Assembly: GCF_006716565.1 (NCBI RefSeq)
Contig: NZ_VFPG01000002.1
Location: 1,364,001 to 1,428,000, forward strand
Reading direction: 5' to 3'
DNA length: 64,000 bases
Source of the DNA: Nocardia bhagyanarayanae
Lineage (GTDB): Bacteria > Actinomycetota > Actinomycetes > Mycobacteriales > Mycobacteriaceae
Shown: positions 55,329-63,553 of the stretch, in pieces
How the letters are laid out: every line of letters starts with the position of its first letter
Numbering within the stretch: the first letter of the stretch is position 1
Notes under the pieces: generated by a model
Database searches by the model: none
What the model was told of the DNA's origin: nothing
Seen by the model: only the letters and a program-made list of their open reading frames with translations
Made by a program: the position numbers and the translations under genes

Positions 55329-55949
55329 ATGACCGGAAATACTGCGCCGAACCGGCGAAAAGCACCCAAACAGCCGCGCGCGAGGGAGTCTCGGGAACGC
55401 ATCCTGACCGCCGCCGCTCAGCTTTTCGCCGAGCGCGGCATCGCGGACACCTCCACAAATCGCATCGCGGCGCACGCGGGCATGAGCATCGGGTCGCTGT
55501 ACCGGTACTTCGCCGACAAGGACGAGATCGTCGGGGTGCTGCGCGATCGGCTGCTCGCCGAACTGGAGGAGCGGTTCGCCGAGACGGTGCGGGCGGGAAT
55601 GACGCTGTCCACGCGGGAATCGGTCGCGGCGAGCCTGCACGCGATCGTCGACGTGGTGTCTGCGCGGGAGGGACTGGTCCGCGCGCTTTCGGCGGCCGCC
55701 GCCGTGCCCGGATTCGGGTTGCTCGGGCTCGAGCGCAGGCTGCTCGTCCTCACCCGTGCCTACCTGCTGCACCGGCTCGGTCCGTGTCCGGAGGACGAGC
55801 TCGACGCGAAGGCGCTGGTCATGGTGACCACCGGCCTCGCCGCCGCGCTGCGCATCACCCTCGGGCCCGCCGCGACCGCCGATCGCGAACTGGTGATCAC
55901 CGAAACGGCGACCATGATCGGCGGATGGCTCGAGCCGTCGGCTCGGTAG
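55329..55949 (+). CDS. TetR family transcriptional regulator
   Basis: 206 residues. HTH: ERILTAAAQLFAERGIADTS, TNRIAAHAGMSIGSLYRYFA. The C-terminal domain is a helical bundle of usual length. ATG 55329 begins the disordered NTAPNRRKAPKQPR leader. It is divergent from the MpaB-like oxygenase gene, its probable target. Confidence 0.9.
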   Translation: MTGNTAPNRRKAPKQPRARESRERILTAAAQLFAERGIADTSTNRIAAHAGMSIGSLYRYFADKDEIVGVLRDRLLAELEERFAETVRAGMTLSTRESVAASLHAIVDVVSAREGLVRALSAAAAVPGFGLLGLERRLLVLTRAYLLHRLGPCPEDELDAKALVMVTTGLAAALRITLGPAATADRELVITETATMIGGWLEPSAR

Positions 55950-55992
55950 CGATACCATCGGAGGGGGTCGGGGTCCGGAGAGGGGTGCAGGC

Positions 55993-56418
55993 ATGAGTGT
56001 CGACCGGAATGCTCGACGGCGGCGGATCCGCGCCACCGTGGTGGCGAGCGCCTGCGCGGGCGCCGCCGGGATCGCACTGGCCGCCGCGCCAGGCGCGCAC
56101 GCCACCGCCACGAGAATCGGAGTCCTACCGGACCTCGGTTACGGCCTCGCGACCAATTTCGGAACCGGCTGCAGCTACACGATCCAGGCCTTCGTGACCG
56201 ACGCGGTCTCGCCGGTGTCCTTCTACGACAACGGGATTCCGCTCGCCACGGTGGCGCCGACCGGCGGGGTCGCGCTGCTGAAGTGGGTACCGGAGACACC
56301 GGGTGCGCACACGATCAGCGTCGTGCAGGCTCCGGACCGTGTCAGCACCGCCGCCACCGCGGTGCCCGTCGGCACCGGCATGCACATCGGGCATGGGTGC
56401 GCGGTCTTCGGCGGCTGA
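55993..56418 (+). CDS. Small secreted Ig-like protein
   Basis: 141 residues. A long signal peptide (RRRRIRATVVASACAGAAGI ... cleavage near AHA-TAT) precedes a short beta-sandwich domain with SPVSFYDNGIPLATVAPTGG and TPGAHTISVVQ. This resembles bacterial Ig-like repeats of cell-surface proteins. Two Cys may form a disulphide. No catalytic motif. Function unknown. Confidence 0.75.
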   Translation: MSVDRNARRRRIRATVVASACAGAAGIALAAAPGAHATATRIGVLPDLGYGLATNFGTGCSYTIQAFVTDAVSPVSFYDNGIPLATVAPTGGVALLKWVPETPGAHTISVVQAPDRVSTAATAVPVGTGMHIGHGCAVFGG

Positions 56419-56487
56419 TCCGAGGTACCGCGCGGCCGAGGGGCCGCGCCACCGTCCGGGAAGCGGTTCGCGTCACGGAGGATCGAT

Positions 56488-56777
56488 ATGACGACCCAGC
56501 GCAGACCACTCGAGGTCGGTTCGCAGTTCGGGCCGTACCGGCTGGTCCGGCTGATCGGCCGCGGCGGCATGGGCGAGGTGTTCGAGGCCTACGACGCCGG
56601 TAAGGACCGCGTCGTCGCCATCAAGGTGCTGCCCGAGCGGCCGGCCGAGGACCCGTCTACCGCGAGCGGTTCCGGCGCGAGTCGCACGTCGCGGCCCGGC
56701 TCGAGGAGCCGCACGTCATTCCGATCCAGTGCCAGGATTGCGGAATCCCCAGCGCACCGTGGCGGCGCGACGTCTAG
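56488..56777 (+). pseudogene. Ser/Thr protein kinase gene remnant (frameshifted and truncated)
   Basis: The frame begins GSQFGPYRLVRLIGRGGMGE VFEAYD with the Gly-rich loop and VVAIKVLPERPAEDP containing the VAIK lysine. Around 56652 one base appears to be missing. In the next frame the kinase continues YRERFRRESHVAARLEEPHV to about 56732, then sequence becomes unrelated and ends at TAG 56775-56777. The catalytic loop, activation loop and C-lobe are absent. It was once a PknD/PknB-like membrane kinase. Confidence 0.7.
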
Positions 56778-56806
56778 TGGCGTACGGGCCTGCCGAGACA
56801 CGAAAG

Positions 56807-56839
56807 CTCCGCCGCGCCGATGGTTTCGGCGCGGCGGAG
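56807..56839. terminator. Hairpin terminator of the MoxR-VWA operon
   Basis: Perfect 12-bp arms CTCCGCCGCGCC and GGCGCGGCGGAG around a 9-nt loop, 64 nt beyond the last stop of the leftward operon. Confidence 0.7.
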
Positions 56840-56902
56840 AGCGTCGGCATTCGCGGCCTTTCGGGCGATCGGCCTGCCGCCGTAGTGGCCTCCCGTCCGA
56901 AA

Positions 56903-59689
56903 TCAGCCCGCCGCCGTTGGCACCAGCGCGGCGAGCGCGACCGCCGAGGCCTGGTGCCGGGCGACAAGCGCCGCGACCTCGGCGTGCGGAGCTTCCGCCG
57001 GACGCTGCCAGTCGCCGCCGTGGCCGAGCAGCGTGGCCAGCGCGTCGCAGCTCGCCGGATGGGCGAAGAGCAGATCGCCGACCGGTCCGCCCGCGACCGC
57101 GACGGCGGGCGCGGCGGGCGGCTGCGGCGTGCCCGTCCACGGCGGAGTCCAGCGGTCCACCGCCGCGAGACCGGACGGGAACGTGCGACCGGCCTCCCTG
57201 GTGAGCGCCGGGATCAGTTCACCGGCCTGGCCACGCAGGGTGGTGATCAGCTTCGGGAGCCAGGGCAGCAGCACACTGTCCGGCAGGCGACCGAATGCCT
57301 TCGAGAGCAGTTCCACCACGAAAGGTTTCAAGGACGGCACCGGATCCATGGCTTGCACGAAACCGCTCAGGTAGTGCGGGAAGGCGGGGACCACGAGCGG
57401 GTTGGCCAGCATGTCGTCGCAGCGGGTGCGCAGTTCCGGCAGCGTCAGCAACCCGAGTTGCAAGCGCGTCGCCCACAGCAGCGCGACCTTCGCGGGCGCC
57501 TCCGGATGCGACTGCAACACCGCGAGTTCGAGCTGGGTGTGATCGCAGCCGAGGGAAAGCGCCAGGTTCTCCATGCCGAACAGGAAGCCGAGCATGGCCG
57601 CGACCGGCCGCACTCCGGTGTTCTCGTCGGTGAACGCGGTCGGCAGCAGCGTGCAGTAGTGCGCGTAGCCCGCGGTGACGAACCGGCCGCACCACTCCGG
57701 CAGGCCGTCCGCGGTCGACCGGAAGTAGTTGAGCAGCAGCCGGATTCGGCGCAGCACCTCGGGCGCGTCGTCGACCGACCGTTCGGCGGCGAGCAGTTCG
57801 ACGGCGCGGTGCCCCAGCTCGTCGGCCAGGCGCGGCGAGTTCAGGTACACCAGGGCGTCTTCCACCGCCGCCAGCGCCACCGCGGCCGTGGCGTCCGCGG
57901 CGGACACCGCCATGCGTAGCCGTTGCTCGAGGACCTGCTCGATGGTCACACCCTCGTAGCCGAGCTCGACGAGGGCGCGTTGGTGTTTGCCGAGCGCCAG
58001 ATCCCAGCTCTCCTGAATGGAGGTCTCGCCGAGTGCCCGCGACCCCATGATCGGCCGCACCGCGTCCGAGGGCAGCAGCCTGCGCAGGATCCACAAGAGA
58101 TCCGAGCAGGGCCGCAGGTGCGGGTCGGCGCGCAGATCCAACAGCGAACGCTGCACGGTGCGCTTGCTGGTGTCGATACCCAGCGGCGCGAGCCGGTCGA
58201 GCACGTCGCGGGCGAGCGGCGGCAGCGCCGCGTAGCCCACCTGACCGATGCGGTCACCGCCGAGCAGGATCTCGCACAGCCTGCGCACGTCCCGGCGACC
58301 CGGCACGTGGTCCTTCTCGATGCAGGTGATCGCCGCGTCCTGGAAGTCGTACGGCGTCGGGCGGGCGCGATTGCGCATGCCCGCCAACAGGATCGAGGTT
58401 TCGAACACCGCGATCGCGTCGGCGGTGCTGGCCAGGTAGCCGTTGCGCCGGGCCAGCCGGACGATGTCGACCGACCAGTCGAGCAACTCGGCCTCGTCGA
58501 GCGAGTCCAGCCGCGGCGGCGTGGACAGGAACCCCGTCAGCTGGTCGGTCACGGCGGCGACCGTCACCACGGGCGGGGTGCGCTTGCTCGTCTTCTTGCT
58601 CGCGGATTTCTGACCCGCGAGCTGGAACGGCTTGGCGCCGCCGCGCCGCAGTCCCTTCGACCAGGTCGCCGCCGCGATCGAGACCGACCCCGAGGCCAGC
58701 CCGAACTGCTCCTCGATGGCCGAGTGGCTGGACGGGATCAGCCCGTACTGCCAGGTGGTGTTCGACCGCGGCGTGATCTCGTAGGGCGCCGCGTCGGCGG
58801 GCAGGCCGAACTGCTCGACGTGGCTGGCCGCATGGAACGCCCCGCACACGTACAGGCAGTCGGCCGGGTCGGCGCCGGTCGCGTCCAGATGTTCGCGCAT
58901 CCGCGTCCACATGTAGCGCTCGCGGTTCTCGTCCTCCTCGACGCCGGTGCGGCGCAAGCGACGGAACAGGCTGCCGATCAACACCATGACCTGGCGGTAG
59001 GTGTCGTAGTCGGCGCCCGCCAGCGGTTGCTCGACATACTGGTCCCACCACTCCGACCAGTGCCGCACCTTGCCGTGGTGCAGCAGGTGCTCCTCGAGTT
59101 CGGCGAAACCCGGTCGCAGATCGCCGATTTCGATGCCGACCGCGTCGCCGTGCAGCGCGCCGCCCTCGGCGGGCTCCGGCACTACCTCGGCGGGCGCGTC
59201 GCCCTTCGGCGCGTCGCGGTCCGGCGCCCACTGGAACACGTGGTCGGTGGAGCGGTCGACGAGCACGAGCTCGACGCCGGGGGTGTCGAGCGCGTAGGCG
59301 ATGGCCTGGTACTCCGCCGACGCCTCGGTGATCGGCGCGACCACCGACAGCGGCGCCCACGCGGCCGGGAACCCGTCGAGTTCACCGGCCCACGCCTGTA
59401 CCGCCACCGGCAGCCTGCAATTGCGCAGCTCGTCCAGGATCGGCCGCAGGTCCTCGCACAGCTCCAGGTAGACGACCTTGGGTCGCTTCTCGTGCAGCCG
59501 CCGCACCATCGCCAGCCCCGAGGCGGGCGAATGGTGGCAAACCGGGAAGATCTCGAGCTCGACCGCGAGCGCGCGATCGACGTCGTCGACGATGCCCGCG
59601 AGGATCTCCGCGACCGCGCCCGGCTCGGCCGCGAATCGCTCCGCGGCCGTGGCCAATTGCTCGCGCAGCGCGCCGAACGGACCGCTCAC
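56903..59689 (-). CDS. DUF5682 family protein, last gene of the MoxR-VWA operon
   Basis: 928 residues. The first 350 residues contain FPVCHHSPASGLAMVRRLHE, KVVYLELCEDLRPIL, GVELVLVDRSTDHVF and CLYVCGAFHAASHVEQF. This set of His/Glu motifs faintly resembles TraB/EreA-type folds (an inference). The remaining 550 residues are all-helical. It corresponds to the YehM-type partner of YehL AAA+ systems. GTG 59689 overlaps the MoxR stop by 4 nt (GTGA). No signal peptide or membrane segment. Function unknown; it may be the effector or a large scaffold. Confidence 0.85.
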   Translation of the reverse strand: MSGPFGALREQLATAAERFAAEPGAVAEILAGIVDDVDRALAVELEIFPVCHHSPASGLAMVRRLHEKRPKVVYLELCEDLRPILDELRNCRLPVAVQAWAGELDGFPAAWAPLSVVAPITEASAEYQAIAYALDTPGVELVLVDRSTDHVFQWAPDRDAPKGDAPAEVVPEPAEGGALHGDAVGIEIGDLRPGFAELEEHLLHHGKVRHWSEWWDQYVEQPLAGADYDTYRQVMVLIGSLFRRLRRTGVEEDENRERYMWTRMREHLDATGADPADCLYVCGAFHAASHVEQFGLPADAAPYEITPRSNTTWQYGLIPSSHSAIEEQFGLASGSVSIAAATWSKGLRRGGAKPFQLAGQKSASKKTSKRTPPVVTVAAVTDQLTGFLSTPPRLDSLDEAELLDWSVDIVRLARRNGYLASTADAIAVFETSILLAGMRNRARPTPYDFQDAAITCIEKDHVPGRRDVRRLCEILLGGDRIGQVGYAALPPLARDVLDRLAPLGIDTSKRTVQRSLLDLRADPHLRPCSDLLWILRRLLPSDAVRPIMGSRALGETSIQESWDLALGKHQRALVELGYEGVTIEQVLEQRLRMAVSAADATAAVALAAVEDALVYLNSPRLADELGHRAVELLAAERSVDDAPEVLRRIRLLLNYFRSTADGLPEWCGRFVTAGYAHYCTLLPTAFTDENTGVRPVAAMLGFLFGMENLALSLGCDHTQLELAVLQSHPEAPAKVALLWATRLQLGLLTLPELRTRCDDMLANPLVVPAFPHYLSGFVQAMDPVPSLKPFVVELLSKAFGRLPDSVLLPWLPKLITTLRGQAGELIPALTREAGRTFPSGLAAVDRWTPPWTGTPQPPAAPAVAVAGGPVGDLLFAHPASCDALATLLGHGGDWQRPAEAPHAEVAALVARHQASAVALAALVPTAAG

Positions 59690-60801
59690 GAGAGCCTCGC
59701 GATCGCCGCCCGGCCGCCCTCGAGGAACTGCGACCAATCCCCGCCCGCGTCCTTGCTGCGCGGTTCCACCACGCCGTGCCAGAACTTGTTGAGGATCGCC
59801 AGGTCCTCCGGCGCCCGCCGGGCCAACGAGCCGACCAGCGACCCGGCGAGTGTCTCCGCGCGCAGCGTGCGGTCGCCGAAGAACTGGCTGTGCAGGATCG
59901 CGTCCTCCAGCACGCCGATCTGCTCGGCGGTCGAGAGCGCCGACTCCAGCTTCTCGTCGTCGCTGGTCGCGGCCGCGGCAGCGGAGCGAAGATCGGCGAA
60001 GCTGTCGAGCAGGATGTCGAGCAGCGTGGGCGGCAGCTCCAGCTCGATCTGGTGCCTGCGCAGCAGCTCGGCGGTGCGGAACCGCACGATCTCGGCCTCG
60101 CTGCGCTTGTTGGTCACCACCGGGATGCGCACGAAGTTGAAGCGCCGCTTCAGCGCCGAGGAGAGATCGTTGACGCCGCGGTCGCGGCTGTTGGCGGTGG
60201 CGATGATGGAGAAGCCCGGCTTGGCGAACACGACGTTGTCGTCGTCGAGTTCGGGGATGGAAACGTACTTCTCGGACAGGATCGAGATGAGCGCGTCCTG
60301 CACGTCGCTGGTGGAGCGGGTCAGCTCCTCGAAGCGGCCGATCACGCCCTGCTCCATCGCGGTCATGATCGGGGACGGGATCATCGACTCCCTGGACTGC
60401 CCCTTGGCGATGACCATGGAGATGTTCCACGAGTACTTGATGTGGTCCTCGGTGGTGCCCGCGGTGCCCTGCACGACGAGCGTGGAATTGCGGCTGATGG
60501 CCGCCGAGAGCAGCTCGGCCAGCCAGCTCTTGCCGGTACCGGGATCACCGATCAGCAGCAGCCCGCGGTCGGAGGCCAGGGTGACGATGCTGCGTTCGAC
60601 GAAACTGCGGTCGCCGAACCACTTCTGGTCGATCTGCCGCTCCAGGCCGTCGGCGCGCTCGGAGCCGAGGATGAACAGCCGCACCATCTTCGGGCTCAGG
60701 CGCCAGGCGAACGGCTTGGGGCCGTCGTCGATCGACTCGAGCCAGTCCAGCTCCTCGGCGTACTTGATTTCGGCGGGGGCGCGCAGCGCGGTGTCGGTCA
60801 T
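59686..60801 (-). CDS. MoxR-type AAA+ ATPase (YehL subfamily)
   Basis: 371 residues. Walker A GDPGTGKS (85-92); the Walker B region GVIGRFEELTR (152-162) has Glu-Glu where most AAA+ proteins have Asp-Glu; sensor 1 ATAN (201-204); arginine pair LKRRF (218-222). In the YehL subfamily of MoxR ATPases the genes sit with VWA and SWIM genes, as here. It probably remodels a partner together with the VWA protein. ATG 60801 lies 14 nt after the VWA stop. Confidence 0.9.
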   Translation of the reverse strand: MTDTALRAPAEIKYAEELDWLESIDDGPKPFAWRLSPKMVRLFILGSERADGLERQIDQKWFGDRSFVERSIVTLASDRGLLLIGDPGTGKSWLAELLSAAISRNSTLVVQGTAGTTEDHIKYSWNISMVIAKGQSRESMIPSPIMTAMEQGVIGRFEELTRSTSDVQDALISILSEKYVSIPELDDDNVVFAKPGFSIIATANSRDRGVNDLSSALKRRFNFVRIPVVTNKRSEAEIVRFRTAELLRRHQIELELPPTLLDILLDSFADLRSAAAAATSDDEKLESALSTAEQIGVLEDAILHSQFFGDRTLRAETLAGSLVGSLARRAPEDLAILNKFWHGVVEPRSKDAGGDWSQFLEGGRAAIARLS

Positions 60802-60815
60802 GGTTGCGAGGTCTC

Positions 60816-62180
60816 CTAGTCGAGAAAGTTCTTGAGTTCGAACACGAGTTTTTGGATGCGGCCCGAGATCACCGGTGTGCCCATGGCCTTGAAGCGCTCC
60901 CGGAACCAGGGGTTCACGCTCTGCTGCCCGGAGCTGTTCACCGAGCCGACGGGGATGAGCTTCACGCCGTTGCGGTGCACGGCCTGCATGCTCTCGTACA
61001 GCGGCTGGGAGCGGTCGAACTCGTAGAAGTCCGAGATCCACACCAGCACGGTGTTGGTCGGGTCGACGATCTTCGGCTGGGCCATCGCCATGGCGACCGG
61101 GCCGTCGTTGCCGCCGCCGAGGTTGGTGCGCAGCAGCACCTCGAACGGGTCGTGTACCCACGGCGTCAGGTCGATGGCACGGGTGTCGTAGGCGATGAGG
61201 TGCACGTCGACCTTGGGCAGGCCGGCGAAGATCGAGGCGAGGATGGTGCAGTTCACCATCGAGTCGACCATCGAACCGGACTGGTCGACCACCACGATCA
61301 TCCGGGCGGGCACGGTGCGCTTGGCGGTCTGCCGATAGAACAGCCGATCCACGTAGAGGCGCTCGTCGTCCGGATTCCAGTTGGTGAGGTTCTTCCAGAT
61401 CGTGCGGTCCACATCCAGATTGCGCAGGATGCGCTTCGGCGGCACCGAGCGGTCGACGGTGCCCGCGGTGGTCTGCTGTACCTGGGTGCGCAGCACCTCC
61501 GCGACCTGGTCGACGTAGCGGCGGATGAGCGACTTGGCGTTGGCCAGCGCGACGCCCGACAGATTCGTCTTGTCGCGCAGCAGCTGTTCGATCAGCGACA
61601 TGCTCGGCGTCAGCTGGGCCGAGAGCGCGGGATCGGCGAGTACCTCGCGCAGCCGCATTCGCGAGACCAGGTCGGCCTCGAGGTCGCCGAGCACGGTGCG
61701 CACGTCCGCGCCGCAGTCCTCGCCGAGCATGCGCCGCAACCAGCCCGCATCGCGCTGCCAGCCCGCCAGCTGGGTCGCGCTGACCGTGCCGCCGCCGGTC
61801 GCGAAGACGTTCAGCAACAGCTTGGAAATCAAGGCGGCCGAACGCACCTCGCCGGAGCCGACAGCCGGGTCGGCCTCCGTTTCCGCGGGTTGCGCCGGAG
61901 TCTCGTCCGCGTTCCGCTCGATCGATTCCGCGGCGCAGTCCACCGATTCCGCCGCCCGCACGTGGGCGCCGAGTCCGTCGAATTCGGTCGCCAGATCGGG
62001 GAAGCGCTGCACCACGTTGTCGATCGAGACACCGGGGTCGAGCAGCGCCGCGGGCAGGCCGAGGTCGTCGACGATCGCGACGCTCGACGTCTCCAGCGCG
62101 GGCTGCGCCTCGCTGTCGAAAATGCCCGCGAGCAGCCGCCAGTAGAGGATCTGCCGTCGAGTCTCGTTGCTGTCGGTCAT
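60816..62180 (-). CDS. VWA domain protein partner of the MoxR ATPase (YehP-like)
   Basis: 454 residues. The N-terminal 240 residues are helical; the C-terminal VWA domain has a complete MIDAS: DQSGS (299-303, with Ser301 and Ser303), Thr352 in RTNLGGGND, and Asp384 in WISDFYEF. It thus should bind Mg2+ and a protein ligand. It overlaps the preceding gene by 4 nt (ATGA). MoxR-VWA pairs act as metal-insertion or remodelling chaperones in characterised cases. Confidence 0.9.
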   Translation of the reverse strand: MTDSNETRRQILYWRLLAGIFDSEAQPALETSSVAIVDDLGLPAALLDPGVSIDNVVQRFPDLATEFDGLGAHVRAAESVDCAAESIERNADETPAQPAETEADPAVGSGEVRSAALISKLLLNVFATGGGTVSATQLAGWQRDAGWLRRMLGEDCGADVRTVLGDLEADLVSRMRLREVLADPALSAQLTPSMSLIEQLLRDKTNLSGVALANAKSLIRRYVDQVAEVLRTQVQQTTAGTVDRSVPPKRILRNLDVDRTIWKNLTNWNPDDERLYVDRLFYRQTAKRTVPARMIVVVDQSGSMVDSMVNCTILASIFAGLPKVDVHLIAYDTRAIDLTPWVHDPFEVLLRTNLGGGNDGPVAMAMAQPKIVDPTNTVLVWISDFYEFDRSQPLYESMQAVHRNGVKLIPVGSVNSSGQQSVNPWFRERFKAMGTPVISGRIQKLVFELKNFLD

Positions 62181-63553
62181 TTTCTCAGCAGCCGTCCCGC
62201 TCGTTCCCTGAGCACCGCGACCGCGTCGCCCGACTTCGCTTGCGACTTGGCCACTTTCGGATCCGTCACGCCGCAGGCCCAGTCGCCGCCGTGCACGTCG
62301 ACCGCCACGCCTTTGGTCTTCTTGCGCACGGCGAGCGGGCGCAGCGACCACCGCCCGGCGTCCCAGCGCAGCAGGCCTAGGCAGGTCGAGGAGCCGTTCA
62401 CCGCGGCGGGCGTCAGCGGGCCGCAGGTCGGCAGCCGGTCCAGTTCGAGGGCAAGCCGGTGCCCGTCCAACTCGATGGCGCCGTCCTCGACCTTGTACCC
62501 CTCCACCAGAACCGGCTCCGAAAGGTGCACCGGGTCACGATCCAGCGGGGGAGTGGCCGGGGCCAATGCGCCCGCCAGACCGACGCGTGCCGTGGCGAAC
62601 GGATCGGCGCTCGCGCCGATGCGAGCCGACTGGTCGTGCCAGATCAGGTCGCCTCCCGCGGTCATCGGCATGCCGTCGATGTCGAGGCTGAGCCGCTCGG
62701 CCATCGCTTTCAGCAGTTGCGGGTGCTCGGTGAACAGCTGCCAGATCGCGGGGCCGACGATCGTGTCGACCTTGGCCGCGGCGATGCTGACCCGCACCCG
62801 CCGCGTCGGCCCGCCCGCCGTCTCCAGCAGCGCGTACAGCTGGGCCTGCACCGCGGTGCCGTGCTCGTGCACGTCGACGCCCAGCGGAAGCAGCCGCCCG
62901 GAGACCGCCGTGGTCTCGGTGAAACCGCCGGTGCGCCAGGACAACAGCAGCGCCCGCGCCCACAGGTCCGCCCAGCGCCGGGCGGGCAGCCGGTCCAGCG
63001 TCGCCACCGGAGATCCGGCGCGCAGCTCGGCGGTCAGGCCGTCGAGCAGGACGGCGAGCCTGCGCAAGGCCGGTTCGGCGAGCAGCGCCTCGACCGTCTG
63101 ATCGGCGGCCGAGACCAAGTCGTGGTCGACGCCGCGCCATCCGGTGATGGCGACCTCCTGTAACCAGGAGCGGCTGCCCGCCGCCAGGTTGTGCGGCGTG
63201 TGCGGCTGCTCCGGCTGCTCCCACACGGCACGCTCGCGTCCCAGCGCGGTGTCCACCCGGTCCAGCAGGGCGTCGTGTACGGCGCCGAGCAGCGCGGCGC
63301 GTCCGCCCGCCAGGGCCGAGAGCTCCTCGGGGCCGATCGAGCCCGCGCCGAGTTTCGCGACCGCCTCGGCGATCGATGGCCCGAGCGGGGATCCGCCGAG
63401 CGCGGCGGCGAGACTCGCCAGCGCGGCCGTGTGTTCGTCGGTCAGCCGCGCGAATCCGTGTACCAGCGCGGTGTCGAATCCGGTCACCACATCGAGCGTT
63501 TCCGGCACACCCGGCGGCGGCTCGAGCAGTTCGGCCAAATGCACGCCGAGCAT
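62177..63553 (-). CDS. DUF5691-like protein of the MoxR-VWA operon
   Basis: 458 residues, no signal peptide or membrane segment. It begins MLGVHLAELLEPPPGVPETL and shows a helical N-terminal half and a beta-rich C-terminal half with GVHVDVHGGDWACGV-like VDVHGGDWACGVTDPKVAKS near the end. I do not recognise catalytic motifs. Position between SWIM and VWA genes and strict coupling (TGATG with the SWIM gene, ATGA with the VWA gene) make it an integral subunit. The DUF5691 name is from memory. Confidence 0.75.
   Translation of the reverse strand: MLGVHLAELLEPPPGVPETLDVVTGFDTALVHGFARLTDEHTAALASLAAALGGSPLGPSIAEAVAKLGAGSIGPEELSALAGGRAALLGAVHDALLDRVDTALGRERAVWEQPEQPHTPHNLAAGSRSWLQEVAITGWRGVDHDLVSAADQTVEALLAEPALRRLAVLLDGLTAELRAGSPVATLDRLPARRWADLWARALLLSWRTGGFTETTAVSGRLLPLGVDVHEHGTAVQAQLYALLETAGGPTRRVRVSIAAAKVDTIVGPAIWQLFTEHPQLLKAMAERLSLDIDGMPMTAGGDLIWHDQSARIGASADPFATARVGLAGALAPATPPLDRDPVHLSEPVLVEGYKVEDGAIELDGHRLALELDRLPTCGPLTPAAVNGSSTCLGLLRWDAGRWSLRPLAVRKKTKGVAVDVHGGDWACGVTDPKVAKSQAKSGDAVAVLRERAGRLLRK

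Noticed and set aside
57923..60835. Long plus-strand open frame opposite the DUF5682 and MoxR genes
   Set aside because: Arg/Gly-rich low-complexity product, no motifs; the minus-strand genes have coupled starts and clear domains.
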